Positions 9,478-17,557 of a stretch of 64,000 bases of DNA are shown here, piece after piece. Each line of letters begins with the position of its first letter. Position 1 is the stretch's first letter. Below the pieces are notes generated by a model, which worked only from the letters and a program-made list of their open reading frames with translations, searched no databases and was not told the DNA's origin. The position numbers were made by a program, and so were the translations under genes. The stretch is from Bacteroidetes bacterium UBA6221 (GTDB lineage: Bacteria; Bacteroidota; Bacteroidia; Chitinophagales; Chitinophagaceae), in NCBI GenBank assembly GCA_002421685.1, contig DISB01000018.1, forward strand, positions 197,244 to 261,243. Direction: 5' to 3'.

Positions 9478-10737
9478 CTATTCTTCGAATTTTTTGAAAA
9501 TTACAGATGCATTGTGCCCGCCGAAGCCGAAGGTATTGCTCAGGGCAACACGCACTGAGCGTTGCTGCGCCTTGTGAAAAGTAAGGTTAAATTGCGGGTC
9601 TATTTCCGGGTCGTCCGTAAAATGGTTAATAGTTGGCGGAACCAGGTCGTGCATAACCGCCTTGATGCTGGCAATTGCTTCGATAGCTCCCGCGCCACCC
9701 AGCAGGTGACCGGTCATGGATTTGGTTGAACTGATGTTCAACTTGTAAGCATGGTCCCCAAATACTTTTTTGATAGCGGTCAACTCTGCGATATCTCCCA
9801 GCGGCGTAGATGTGCCGTGTACATTGATATAGTCTATTTCTTCGGGCCGCATGTCTGCATCGTCCAGCACATTGCGCATCACATTGATGACGCCCAGCCC
9901 TTCGGGGTGGGGCGCTGTCAGGTGATATGCATCAGCGCTCATGCCGCCTCCGCATATTTCAGCTAATATAGGTATGCCGCGTTTTTTGGCGTGCTCATAT
10001 TCTTCCAGGATGATTGCGCAGCCGCCCTCGCCCAATACAAAGCCATCCCTGTCCTTATCGAATGGTCGGCTGGCAGTGGCGGGGTCGTCATTACGTTCAC
10101 TCAGCGCCTTCATGGCATTGAAACCTCCTATACCGGCTTCGGTCACTACAGCTTCGGAGCCACCGGAAATGATGGCATCGGCTTTACCAAGGCGTATGTA
10201 GTTAAAGGCGTCAATCAGCGCATTGGTAGAAGATGCGCAGGCGCTCACCGTAGCGAAGTTTGGTCCGCGGAAACCGTATTTCATGGAAATATGGCCGGCG
10301 GCAATGTCCAATATCAGCTTGGGAATGAAGAAAGGGTTAAACCTTGGTGTTCCGTCGCCCGCATTGAAGGCGGTCATTTCTTCTATGAAGGTGATCATAC
10401 CCCCAATACCCGACGCCCAGATAACACCTACCCGGTCCCTGTCGATACCATCATCGGTAAGGCGGGCATGTTGCACAGCCTCATCTGCCGAAATAACAGC
10501 TAACTGGGAAAACCTGTCAAGTTTACGGGCTTCCTTCTGGTCCAGGTAATTGAGCGGGTCGAAATTCTTCAACTCGCAGGCGAACTTGGTTTTGAATTTG
10601 GTAACGTCAAATTGTTTAATGAAATCGGCGCCCGAAACTCCATTAATCAATCCTTCCCAATATTCAGGAACAGTATTGCCTAATGGAGTCAGTGCGCCGA
10701 GACCCGTAACGACTACGCGTTTTAACGGTAATTTCAT
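9478..10737 (-). CDS. fabF: 3-oxoacyl-[acyl-carrier-protein] synthase II
   Basis: Condensing enzyme of type II fatty acid synthesis, which elongates acyl-ACP with malonyl-ACP. 419 residues, full length. The catalytic triad is visible: C167 in VSACASST, His in NVHGTSTPLGD and His in STKSMTGHLLGGAGA, with the C-terminal NTFGFGGHNASVIFKK loop. It lies between acpP (34 nt upstream) and rnc. Confidence 0.97.
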   Translation of the reverse strand: MKLPLKRVVVTGLGALTPLGNTVPEYWEGLINGVSGADFIKQFDVTKFKTKFACELKNFDPLNYLDQKEARKLDRFSQLAVISADEAVQHARLTDDGIDRDRVGVIWASGIGGMITFIEEMTAFNAGDGTPRFNPFFIPKLILDIAAGHISMKYGFRGPNFATVSACASSTNALIDAFNYIRLGKADAIISGGSEAVVTEAGIGGFNAMKALSERNDDPATASRPFDKDRDGFVLGEGGCAIILEEYEHAKKRGIPILAEICGGGMSADAYHLTAPHPEGLGVINVMRNVLDDADMRPEEIDYINVHGTSTPLGDIAELTAIKKVFGDHAYKLNISSTKSMTGHLLGGAGAIEAIASIKAVMHDLVPPTINHFTDDPEIDPQFNLTFHKAQQRSVRVALSNTFGFGGHNASVIFKKFEE

Positions 10738-10771
10738 TGAAACGATTTCAGTTTAAACTAAGTTCAGGATG

Positions 10772-11008
10772 TTACTTTACGTGTTCTTCCAGGTAAGAGA
10801 TAGCCTGGCCGACTGTTGTAATAGTCTCTGCCTGCTCGTCAGGAATTGAGATGTTGAATTCTTTCTCGAATTCCATGATTAATTCTACTGTGTCCAGAGA
10901 ATCGGCACCCAGGTCGTTGGTAAAACTTGCCTCAGGGGTTACTTCCGATTCATCCACACCCAGTTTGTCGACGATAATTTTCTTAACGCGATTTGCAATT
11001 TCAGACAT
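10772..11008 (-). CDS. acpP: Acyl carrier protein
   Basis: Carrier of acyl intermediates in fatty acid synthesis. 78 residues, strongly acidic, with the phosphopantetheine attachment serine S37 in the [20 protein letters not shown] motif. First gene of acpP-fabF-rnc on the minus strand; a TATTTTTG -7 candidate lies 24-31 nt upstream of its ATG. Confidence 0.97.
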   Translation of the reverse strand: MSEIANRVKKIIVDKLGVDESEVTPEASFTNDLGADSLDTVELIMEFEKEFNISIPDEQAETITTVGQAISYLEEHVK

Positions 11009-11031
11009 GATCTATGCATTTAATTATGGTG

Positions 11032-11039
11032 CAAAAATA
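11032..11039 (-). promoter_or_regulatory. Candidate -7 element of acpP-fabF-rnc
   Basis: Read on the minus strand the bases are TATTTTTG, matching TAnnTTTG, 24 nt before the acpP ATG. No -33 TTTG at 17-23 nt is seen. Confidence 0.45.
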
Positions 11040-11119
11040 TACTTTTTACCAAAACGAAAAAGTAATCTCTAAATTTCTTGTAGTTACTGTTGTATTAAAA
11101 TAACCAGTATAAATATAAT

Positions 11120-11788
11120 TTATTTATTGTATCGCTCCTCAACTATTTTTCCGTCCTTCATAACCAGCGTCCTGTCAGTCATTGCGGCAAGTTCCTCATT
11201 ATGGGTTATCATAACAAAGGTCTGCCCAAACTTGTTGCGAAGGTCCAGGAACAGTTTGTGTATAGCTAAAGCATTATTACTGTCTAAGTTGCCTGTAGGC
11301 TCGTCGGCCATAATAACCGACGGCTGATTGACTAATGCACGTGCTATGGCCACGCGCTGCTGTTCGCCGCCCGAGAGTTCTGACGGCTTGTTATCGAGCC
11401 GGCCGCTAAGGCCTACTATATTCAGCATATCTGCTGCCTTAGCCAGAGCTGTCTTTTTTCCCACACCGCTTATCCAGAGCGGCACCGCTACGTTCTCTAC
11501 AGCCGAAAACTCCGGCAGTAAATGATGGAACTGGAACACGAAGCCCATTTGCTTATTTCGGAACGCCGCTTGTTTTTTCCCCGGCAGGGCAAAAAGGTCT
11601 GTATCATTTACTCTTACCTGCCCGCTATCCGGCTTGTCCAGTCCGCCAAGCAAGTGTAATAAAGTGCTTTTACCTGCGCCTGACGGGCCGGTTACCGACA
11701 CTATTTCGCCTTTGGCAATACTTAATGACACTCCGTTGACAACTGTAAGATTGGAATACTTTTTGAAGAGGTTTTCTGCAACGAGCAT
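11120..11788 (-). CDS. lolD: ABC transporter ATP-binding protein, LolD type
   Basis: ATPase of a MacB/LolCDE-type exporter; the sequence is closest in style to LolD, which drives release of lipoproteins from the inner membrane. 222 residues with Walker A TGPSGAGKST (34-42), Q-loop FQFHHLLPEF, signature LSGGEQQRVAIARAL, Walker B VIMADEPTGNLDS and the switch histidine MITHNEEL. The LLPEFSAVENVAVPL segment is typical of LolD. No permease gene lies next to it, so the partner must be elsewhere; assignment to lipoprotein release rather than another MacB-like system is inferred. Confidence 0.8.
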   Translation of the reverse strand: MLVAENLFKKYSNLTVVNGVSLSIAKGEIVSVTGPSGAGKSTLLHLLGGLDKPDSGQVRVNDTDLFALPGKKQAAFRNKQMGFVFQFHHLLPEFSAVENVAVPLWISGVGKKTALAKAADMLNIVGLSGRLDNKPSELSGGEQQRVAIARALVNQPSVIMADEPTGNLDSNNALAIHKLFLDLRNKFGQTFVMITHNEELAAMTDRTLVMKDGKIVEERYNK

Positions 11789-11893
11789 GATGTAAAAGTC
11801 CGCTAAAATGATAGTTTAACCAAACAAATATGATATAAAAAATATGGTGAGAAGCCTAACAGAAAAAAGCTCTAATACGTTAAAATTAAAAAG

Positions 11894-11924
11894 TTTGTAA
11901 TTGTAAATTGAAAACTTACATTTG
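11894..11924 (+). promoter_or_regulatory. Promoter of the DUF2795 gene (-33 and -7 elements)
   Basis: TTTG at 11894-11897 and TACATTTG at 11917-11924 are separated by 19 nt, a textbook Bacteroidota TTTG-N19-TAnnTTTG promoter. The start codon at 11959 leaves a leader of about 25-30 nt. Confidence 0.75.
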
Positions 11925-11958
11925 CGGAAATCAATAATACAATAAATAAAATTAAAAT

Positions 11959-12180
11959 ATGTTTTGGACACTCGAATTAGCATCGCATCTGGAAGATGCC
12001 CCATGGCCAGCAACGAAAGACGAGTTAATAGACTATGCAATCCGTTCGGGCGCACCGCTTGAAGTGGTTGAGAACATCCAGGAGCTGGATGATGAGGGCG
12101 AGATATACGAGGGCATAGAAGACATATGGCCGGATTATCCTACACAGGAGGATTTCTTCTTCAACGAAGATGAATATTAA
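11959..12180 (+). CDS. DUF2795-family small acidic protein
   Basis: A 73-residue, strongly acidic protein of unknown function, widespread and highly conserved in Bacteroidota (DUF2795 type). Seen: MFWTLELASHLEDAPWPATKDELIDYAIRSGAP pattern, the PLEVVENIQELDDEGE segment, and a C-terminal YPTQEDFFFNEDEY tail. It has its own consensus promoter and a strong terminator, so it is a single-gene transcription unit. Its soluble, helix-then-acidic-tail form suggests a protein- or nucleic-acid-binding adaptor, but no role is established. Confidence 0.85.
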   Translation: MFWTLELASHLEDAPWPATKDELIDYAIRSGAPLEVVENIQELDDEGEIYEGIEDIWPDYPTQEDFFFNEDEY

Positions 12181-12202
12181 GAAAGCAAAAATTGTAAACA
12201 AT

Positions 12203-12233
12203 AATCCCCGCTCAACAATAGCGGGGATTTTTT
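12203..12233 (+). terminator. Rho-independent terminator of the DUF2795 gene
   Basis: Perfect 10-bp stem AATCCCCGCT / AGCGGGGATT with a 7-nt loop (CAACAAT) followed by a T run, 23 nt after the stop codon. Confidence 0.92.
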
Positions 12234-12273
12234 ATGCTCGCGGTTGCATAACAGTTGTATCCACATTTGTAAG

Positions 12274-12281
12274 TACATTTG
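12274..12281 (+). promoter_or_regulatory. Candidate -7 element of the beta-propeller lipoprotein
   Basis: TACATTTG matches TAnnTTTG, 18 nt before ATG 12300. A TTG at 12255-12257 lies 16 nt upstream, slightly close. It argues against a start at 12279, which lies inside the element. Confidence 0.5.
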
Positions 12282-12299
12282 ATAGTACAGGTACCGGAT

Positions 12300-13760
12300 A
12301 TGAACAAAATAACCCGATTTATAGCTGCTGTTGCATCCTCATTAACCCTGGCAGTATCGTGTAAACACGAGCCTGGCGCAGCACCCGCTGCTACAGGCGA
12401 TGGAGACTATCCGGCAGCTATGGCAACCATTTTTATAAACCGCTGTGCTACAGCAGGCTGCCACAACGAGGCCAGTTACACCGGTGCGGGTGGCCTCCGG
12501 CTCGATAGTTGGGAGTATCTCTTTTACGGCAGCAATAACGGAGCAGTAGTAGTGCCTTATAGTTCAGACTACAGCTCATTGATGTACTTCACCAATACAG
12601 ATTCAACACTCGGGCCGGTTGCCATTCCTACTATGCCGCTCAATCATGATCCCCTTACGAAAGAAGAATACCTGGCCATTAAGCAATGGATAGACAGTGG
12701 TGCACCCGATAAAAACGGAAATATACCTTTCGCTTCAGAGCCGGCCACACGCCAGAAGGTATACGCCATACACCTTGGCTGTGATATGGTAGCCGTGATA
12801 GACGCTGAAAAGAATGTCGTGATGCGTTATATACCTATCGGCAAAACGGATGGCTTAGAAATGGCCGACTACATCAGGGTGTCGCCGGACGGGAGGTATG
12901 CTTATGTATCTATGTGGTTTGGCGAGGAAATGTATAAGATAGATACACATACAGATAAGGTAGTAGCAAAAATTTCGCTTAACAACATACTCTGGTCTAT
13001 CATGGCCATGTCTGCCGATGGGAATAAGGTAGCAATAACAAATGCAGATAACCATCAACTTGCCATTGTCAACGCACCAGCAGCAAGCGTACAGTACCTG
13101 CCCGGTACGGCATTTGTAAACCCTAACGGCGTAGCAGGAAATAAAACATTTGATACATTTTACGTTACCAGCCTTCATGGCAATACATTATATAAATATA
13201 GTAATGGCAATACAAAAACTATCAGCATAGATGGCAAGCCATTGACCACAACCACTGGCAACGGAACACCTGAACCCTTCGAGGTAGGGATGTCTCCCGA
13301 CTATACCAGGTATTTTGTTTCATGCCATCAAACGCAGGAAGTACGGGTGTTTAATACACATAATGACAGCCTGGTTAAGGTGATACAAGTAGGTGCGCGG
13401 CCGGCGGCGCTAACATTTGCCAGTAGCAAGCCATACTTGTTCGTAGCATGCTCTGAGGATGATGCGACCGGCATCTTTAAGGGTTCAGTATATGTGATTG
13501 ATTACAACACGCTGGAAGAGGTGAAGGTGATTTCCGGTGATTTCTACCAGCCGAATAGCGTGGCTATAAATGAACCCGGCAATACCTTCTACGTTTTCAG
13601 CAGGAACCAGAACTATGATGGGCCTGCCCCGCACCATTCGGGCCCATGCAGCGGCCGCAACGGCTACTACCAGGTATATGACCTGAATACGCTGGAACCC
13701 AGGAATGGCAAGCGCTACGAAATACTTGTAGACCCATTTATCGCAGCGCCAAGGTTCTGA
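12300..13760 (+). CDS. YVTN-type beta-propeller lipoprotein with N-terminal cytochrome-like CX4CH motif
   Basis: Start placed at ATG 12300 (MNKITRF) because it gives a clean lipoprotein signal: hydrophobic stretch, LAVSC with lipid cysteine C21. 486 residues. Residues 40-130 resemble the cytochrome-like domain found before beta-propellers in Bacteroidota (IFINRCATAGCHNEAS, then GGLRLDSW and LTKEEYLAIKQWIDSGAPDKNG), with C49, C54 and H55 forming CX4CH instead of CXXCH. The remainder is a beta-propeller of the surface-antigen/YVTN type (SPDGRYAYVSMW, DGNKVAITNADN, SPDYTRYFVSCH, SKPYLFVACSEDDA). Probably an outer-membrane or periplasmic redox or binding protein. The substrate is unknown. It converges on the type IX cargo gene with a shared terminator. 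Confidence 0.75.
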   Translation: MNKITRFIAAVASSLTLAVSCKHEPGAAPAATGDGDYPAAMATIFINRCATAGCHNEASYTGAGGLRLDSWEYLFYGSNNGAVVVPYSSDYSSLMYFTNTDSTLGPVAIPTMPLNHDPLTKEEYLAIKQWIDSGAPDKNGNIPFASEPATRQKVYAIHLGCDMVAVIDAEKNVVMRYIPIGKTDGLEMADYIRVSPDGRYAYVSMWFGEEMYKIDTHTDKVVAKISLNNILWSIMAMSADGNKVAITNADNHQLAIVNAPAASVQYLPGTAFVNPNGVAGNKTFDTFYVTSLHGNTLYKYSNGNTKTISIDGKPLTTTTGNGTPEPFEVGMSPDYTRYFVSCHQTQEVRVFNTHNDSLVKVIQVGARPAALTFASSKPYLFVACSEDDATGIFKGSVYVIDYNTLEEVKVISGDFYQPNSVAINEPGNTFYVFSRNQNYDGPAPHHSGPCSGRNGYYQVYDLNTLEPRNGKRYEILVDPFIAAPRF

Positions 13761-13763
13761 GAT

Positions 13764-13798
13764 AAAAAAACCGTCCATATGGACGGACGGTTTTCTTT
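13764..13798. terminator. Bidirectional terminator between convergent genes
   Basis: 10-bp stem AAAACCGTCC (13767-13776) / GGACGGTTTT (13785-13794) with an 8-nt loop; A run on one side and T run on the other, so it can stop both the lipoprotein gene (+) and the type IX cargo gene (-). Confidence 0.85.
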
Positions 13799-13816
13799 AC
13801 AACTCTACGGGCAATA

Positions 13817-15157
13817 TTATTGTACCATTACCTTCGTTGCTTCGGCTGTGTTTTTGTATGATATTACTACATTGTACATCCCCTTTGTCCAGGCTGCAGT
13901 GTTGACGGTAGTAATCTGCTGACTGGTAACGTTGTTATAAACCTGCCGGCCTGCTACATCAAATATCCTGATAGTAGCCTGGTCTGTACCTGTTATATCA
14001 TCCATACGTATGTTAAGGATATTGTTGGCAGGATTTGGATAAACCGTATAGTTGATCTTTTCGGCAACCTCTTCAACCGATACCACGTTGGGGTTATCAA
14101 TCCTGTGCAATGTCTTGGTCGTACTATTTACATACCAGATTTTGTTGTCGTCGGTAATTTTTACTCCCATAACTCCCGGACCGCCGGTAATAATTGTACC
14201 TACTGATGTCGCAGGGGTTGTCGTAACGTCATATATATGGATATTACCGGTGACATTATCGCTGACGATTATCCTTCCGTTGCGGTAGTCTATTCCGCAT
14301 GGGGAAGTAAGGCCTGACGATACCATCACTTCCTGCGTAGCTCCGGTTACTTCTTTGAATTCTGCAAGGGGTTCGGCATAAGGGGTGAGGTTGTTACCTA
14401 CGGTTCCTGAATTTGTCTTCATTCTTATTACCCTGTTAGCTCCTCCATCAACGATATACAGCCAATTGTTTTGCTTGTCAAAGGCCATATGGCTGGGTAC
14501 ATTGGGCTTCCTGGTTACTGTAACATCGCTGTAGCGACGCACTTTGCCGTCAGAATGATCATCACCGCCAACTATGTGTGGAGTGGCAAAATCGTAGTGA
14601 CAGATGTTGCCATTGTGTCCATCAAAATACCAATATGCATTCCCGTTGTCGTACGCAACGCCCATTCCATATGGGCTTTGATGCAACATGTCTATATGGC
14701 TGCCGAGTAAGGCCCCGGACAGGTCCTGGTTTTCGCGGGCAAAAATTGCTGTATCGCTTGTCCATAAGGCCGGGCCCATAAAGAAAGTGCCCGGGCCGTT
14801 TGTGGTTAAGATATCCTGTGCAGTTGTAAAGTTATTATTATCGCCAAATGCGACTGCAACAGTACGCGCCATAAAATGGCTATTATGTGAATCCTGCCTG
14901 AACTGTTGGAACTGGTTGGATTTTCCGGGATTAAAATAGATGACAACACTCCCTCCTGCAGACTCCCGGTTTACTACCCAGCATTCGTTTGGCCTGCCGG
15001 GTACGAAGTCCAGGTCCTGCGGATTGATGAGGCCGTGGCTGCTGTTGCCTACTTCAGTAAAAGTATTGGTACTGGTGGTGTACTTATCAAGTTCGTTTTG
15101 CGCCCGTGCTATATAACAACACGAGACGCCCATCACTAACAATAGAGCTCTTTTCAT
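13817..15157 (-). CDS. Secreted protein with type IX secretion C-terminal sorting domain
   Basis: 446 residues with a signal peptide (MKRALLLVMGVSCCYIARA) and a C-terminal Por-secretion type A domain: VYPNPANNILNIRM, FDVAGRQVYNN, WTKGMYNVVISY and the final KVMVQ. Such domains direct export through the type IX system and surface anchoring or release. The central part reads as a six-bladed NHL/beta-propeller-like fold (NPQDLDFVPGRPNECWVVNR, AFDKQNNWLYIVDGGANRVIRM, SPCGIDYRNGRIIVSDNVTGNI). No catalytic motif is recognised; the role at the surface is unknown. Transcribed alone, with a TATATTTG -7 candidate 70 nt upstream. Confidence 0.85.
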   Translation of the reverse strand: MKRALLLVMGVSCCYIARAQNELDKYTTSTNTFTEVGNSSHGLINPQDLDFVPGRPNECWVVNRESAGGSVVIYFNPGKSNQFQQFRQDSHNSHFMARTVAVAFGDNNNFTTAQDILTTNGPGTFFMGPALWTSDTAIFARENQDLSGALLGSHIDMLHQSPYGMGVAYDNGNAYWYFDGHNGNICHYDFATPHIVGGDDHSDGKVRRYSDVTVTRKPNVPSHMAFDKQNNWLYIVDGGANRVIRMKTNSGTVGNNLTPYAEPLAEFKEVTGATQEVMVSSGLTSPCGIDYRNGRIIVSDNVTGNIHIYDVTTTPATSVGTIITGGPGVMGVKITDDNKIWYVNSTTKTLHRIDNPNVVSVEEVAEKINYTVYPNPANNILNIRMDDITGTDQATIRIFDVAGRQVYNNVTSQQITTVNTAAWTKGMYNVVISYKNTAEATKVMVQ

Positions 15158-15226
15158 ATACCTGTTTAAGTTTAGTTGATAATCAATAGTGCATTAGCGG
15201 ATCGTGCAGTCCACAACGCATTTTTT

Positions 15227-15234
15227 CAAATATA
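15227..15234 (-). promoter_or_regulatory. Candidate -7 element of the type IX cargo gene
   Basis: TATATTTG on the minus strand, about 70 nt before the start codon; no clear -33 box. Confidence 0.4.
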
Positions 15235-15328
15235 GGACATTCGCTACTAATGTAGCTACAGGAGATTGTTTATTATCGTAATGTGCTAAACGGTCAACTG
15301 GGAACATGGTGTTCCGTCACTATGAATA

Positions 15329-16027
15329 TCAGAGTATTCCCATCAGCTTACTCAGGCACGAAACTTCATAAGTTAGTTTATGCTCATGAGCAAGTTGTGC
15401 GGGATTGTAGTACACATGGTCCCAACCGGCTTCTTTGGCGCCCAGTACGTCCACCTCAAGAGCGTCGCCAATCATGATGCAGTCGTCCAGCGTAGCGCCG
15501 GTGGCGGTTAATGCATATTCAAAGATGGTTGGGTGCGGTTTCATGGCATGGCTGCGTTCTGATGTTATGATCTCGGTAAAGTATCCGCCTATGCCCGAAT
15601 ACTGTAGTTTCATGCGCTGTGTCAGGTCGAAACCATTGGTGATGAGGTGAAGCGTGTATTTGTTTTTGCAATGGTTCAGAACTTCTTTGGCGTAAGGCAG
15701 CAGTTGTGTCTGTGTAGGTAATATCTCCAGGTAAGCGCTGCTCAGCTCATGTGCCAGGTTTACGTCAGCCACTCCAAACTCAAGCAAGGTGAGCCAGAAA
15801 CGTTTCCATCGCAATTCTTCGCGGCGGATGAATCCTTTACGGAACCTGTCCCACAGCTTCTGGTTGTGCGCATCATATTTGTGCAGGAAGTCATTAAAAT
15901 CGGTGATACCCGCATCGTCCAGCCTGTGCTCAGTATACAGCCTTTGCAAGGTGGCGGCGGAGTTGCGGTCAAAGTCCCAGAGGGTATGATCGAGGTCGAA
16001 AAAGATATGCTTGTATTGTTTACTCAT
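15329..16027 (-). CDS. HAD-superfamily hydrolase, YjjG-type pyrimidine nucleotidase
   Basis: Haloacid dehalogenase-type phosphatase. Start set at ATG 16027 (MSKQYKHIFFDLDHTLWDFDRN), because the frame's upstream ATG adds a basic, unconserved stretch and would lie upstream of the -7 candidate. Seen: motif I FFDLDHTLWDF, motif II HLITNGFDLTQRMKL, motif III lysine SERSHAMKPHPTIFEYAL and motif IV CIMIGDALEVDVLGAKEAGWDHVYYN. The size (232 residues), the helical cap and the NGFDLTQRMKL segment fit the YjjG branch, which dephosphorylates non-canonical and other pyrimidine nucleoside 5'-monophosphates. Substrate is inferred from family only. Confidence 0.85.
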   Translation of the reverse strand: MSKQYKHIFFDLDHTLWDFDRNSAATLQRLYTEHRLDDAGITDFNDFLHKYDAHNQKLWDRFRKGFIRREELRWKRFWLTLLEFGVADVNLAHELSSAYLEILPTQTQLLPYAKEVLNHCKNKYTLHLITNGFDLTQRMKLQYSGIGGYFTEIITSERSHAMKPHPTIFEYALTATGATLDDCIMIGDALEVDVLGAKEAGWDHVYYNPAQLAHEHKLTYEVSCLSKLMGIL

Positions 16028-16049
16028 GTGTTTGCCCTTGCCCCTTGCG

Positions 16050-16057
16050 CAAAAATA
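16050..16057 (-). promoter_or_regulatory. Candidate -7 element of the HAD phosphatase gene
   Basis: TATTTTTG on the minus strand, 23 nt before the ATG at 16027; matches TAnnTTTG. It lies just after the rpoZ terminator, as expected for a new transcription unit. Confidence 0.5.
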
Positions 16058-16069
16058 GCTCATTGACTG

Positions 16070-16107
16070 TAAAAAGTCAGAGCTGCTCCGTTTGCCGGGG
16101 CGGCTCT
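16070..16107 (-). terminator. Terminator of bamD-rpoZ
   Basis: 12-bp stem (with two G-T pairs) between 16079-16090 and 16096-16107, 5-nt loop, followed on the minus strand by GAC and TTTTT. It lies 24 nt beyond the rpoZ stop. Confidence 0.85.
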
Positions 16108-16131
16108 TATATATTTGACAGGTAAACGAAA

Positions 16132-16452
16132 CTATTTTTTACGATAGTATATCTTGTCGTCCATGAACTCGGTTATCGCCTGCAGTGCAGGGTTAGCCAT
16201 ACGCTCGTAGATGCGTGATATTTCTATCTGTTCTTTGTTCTCGTGGATCTCTTCCAGGTTATCAGTATGACTGCTGAATTCATCCAGTTTGCGGTGCAGT
16301 TCCTCTTTCATAGTCACTGCTATCTGGTTGGCGCGTTTTGACATCACAACTATAGACTCGTACAGGTTGCCTGTTTTAGCCTTTATAGCTGTGTTGTCGC
16401 GTGTTTCCACCAACGGGTTAACGGCGGCCATGGCCCTTTTGCTACTGCTCAT
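16132..16452 (-). CDS. rpoZ: DNA-directed RNA polymerase omega subunit, Bacteroidota type
   Basis: Small RNA polymerase subunit that helps fold and hold the beta' subunit. 106 residues; seen are NPLVETRDNTAIKAKTGNLYESIVVMSKRANQIAV, the conserved omega helix pair, followed by a divergent C-terminal helix ending in DDKIYYRKK, as in Bacteroidota homologues. Its start overlaps the bamD stop by 11 bp, and a strong terminator follows, so it is the last gene of a bamD-rpoZ operon. Confidence 0.85.
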   Translation of the reverse strand: MSSSKRAMAAVNPLVETRDNTAIKAKTGNLYESIVVMSKRANQIAVTMKEELHRKLDEFSSHTDNLEEIHENKEQIEISRIYERMANPALQAITEFMDDKIYYRKK

Positions 16453-17254
16453 TTCTTAACTTTTTTATATTGTTATCTGCCTGAAGGTAATACCTGTTTC
16501 CTTCGGTTATGTATTTTGAATTGGGGTATTCTTCTTTTAGTTCGCGGTAGGCGTTCAATGCGTTTGCATAACGCTCTTCCTGTTTGCTCCTGATGCTTTC
16601 CTTAGCATACTCATACCAGGCACGCACAATCATGTACTTATAATAATCAGCTTTCGCTGAGCCGGGATATTCCAGCAATACCTCCTGGTAAGCGACGCTG
16701 GCTGCTTTGTAATGCCCGATGTTATAGTACAGCTTAGCTGCGTCAGCATCTTTTATCTCCAGTTTGCTGCGGCACTGGTCTATTATCTTATTGGCTTCGG
16801 GTGCGTATTTACTTTGCGGGTATGCATTCAGGAAAGTTTGTAATGCGCCTACAGTTTTTTCGGTATAAGCCTGGTCCAGCGAAGGCTTTGGCGATTCTTT
16901 GAACAGGCAATATGCATGCATGTATTCACATTCTTCAGCTTCCTTGCTCTTCGGGAAGAATTCTGCGAAATTTTTAAAATGGTATGAGGCCGAAAGGTAA
17001 TCCTTCATGTAATAGAAGGTGTAAGTGTAGCGGTAGTAAAGAGGCTCGTAGTTACGGGTGTTCTTCATTACCGGTATCAGGCTTTCATATATCGCGTTGG
17101 CCTGCGGGTATTTTTTCTGGTCGTAATACTTGTTCGCCCTTTCCAGTTTGTAGTTTACATCGTTGCTCTTCAATACCCTTTCGTAACCATTGCAGGACGA
17201 TAAGAGCACAAGCGCAGTAATGAATACCCAAAAATTGCGGACAGCAGCAGTCAT
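16442..17254 (-). CDS. bamD: Outer membrane assembly lipoprotein BamD
   Basis: TPR-containing lipoprotein of the BAM complex that inserts outer-membrane barrel proteins. Start set at ATG 17254 (MTAAVRNFWVF): it gives a lipoprotein signal with LLSSC and lipid cysteine C21; the longer frame back to 17401 adds 49 residues with no conservation. Seen: KANKYYDQKKYPQANAIYESL-like first TPR, YYMKDYLSASYHFKNFAEFFP second TPR, then LDQAYTEKTVGALQTFLNAYPQSKYAPEA, the typical BamD pattern, 270 residues. A TAGTTTTG match at 17266-17273 is probably too close to the ATG to be its promoter. Overlaps rpoZ. Confidence 0.9.
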   Translation of the reverse strand: MTAAVRNFWVFITALVLLSSCNGYERVLKSNDVNYKLERANKYYDQKKYPQANAIYESLIPVMKNTRNYEPLYYRYTYTFYYMKDYLSASYHFKNFAEFFPKSKEAEECEYMHAYCLFKESPKPSLDQAYTEKTVGALQTFLNAYPQSKYAPEANKIIDQCRSKLEIKDADAAKLYYNIGHYKAASVAYQEVLLEYPGSAKADYYKYMIVRAWYEYAKESIRSKQEERYANALNAYRELKEEYPNSKYITEGNRYYLQADNNIKKLRNEQ

Positions 17255-17557
17255 AATAAGAGTTGCAAAACTAATGTATTTCTGCCTGTTTACCATCAGG
17301 CTCACGTAAAACTCTGTTAAAAAGGACTTTAGCATGTTTGTCAACCTCAATTCACAGGTTATCCACGACAATTCACATGATTTCAACAGGCATTTACGCA
17401 CATTACGTGAATATAAGCCTGAAAGCCTTTACAGTAAAGGATTGCGGCTATATAATATTATGTGAATAAAAATCCTTTTTCTCAATCGTGTTTAATTGTG
17501 GTAAAATGTGTTATTTTGTGATGAAACCGTTGATTTTTATAGGTTTTATCCGGAAAA
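17255..17557. other. 303-bp intergenic region between bamD and mraZ
   Basis: Divergent promoter region. It holds two CAATTCACA copies (about 17348 and 17370), a single DnaA-box-like TTATCCACG at 17359-17367, and the four-copy 10-bp repeat described separately. No open frame or RNA gene is apparent. Confidence 0.6.
17487..17521 (+). promoter_or_regulatory. Candidate MraZ operator: four direct repeats with 10-bp period
   Basis: CGTGT, TGTGG, TGTGT and TGTGA begin at 17487, 17497, 17507 and 17517, exactly 10 bp apart, ending 37 nt before the mraZ ATG. Known MraZ operators are three or four short G/T-rich direct repeats with 5-nt spacers just upstream of mraZ (TGGGN in enterobacteria, AAAGTGK in mycoplasmas), and the A/T-rich base before each GTG here resembles the latter. 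Site seen directly; function inferred. Confidence 0.65.

Noticed and set aside
12279..12299. Upstream start of the beta-propeller lipoprotein
   Set aside because: It lies within the -7 element and would spoil the lipoprotein signal; ATG 12300 fits better.
15301..15315. GGAACA-TGG-TGTTCC hairpin after the HAD phosphatase gene
   Set aside because: Short stem without a T run on either strand; not a credible terminator.
17359..17367. DnaA-box-like TTATCCACG upstream of mraZ
   Set aside because: A single imperfect copy with no cluster of boxes and no AT-rich unwinding region; not an origin.
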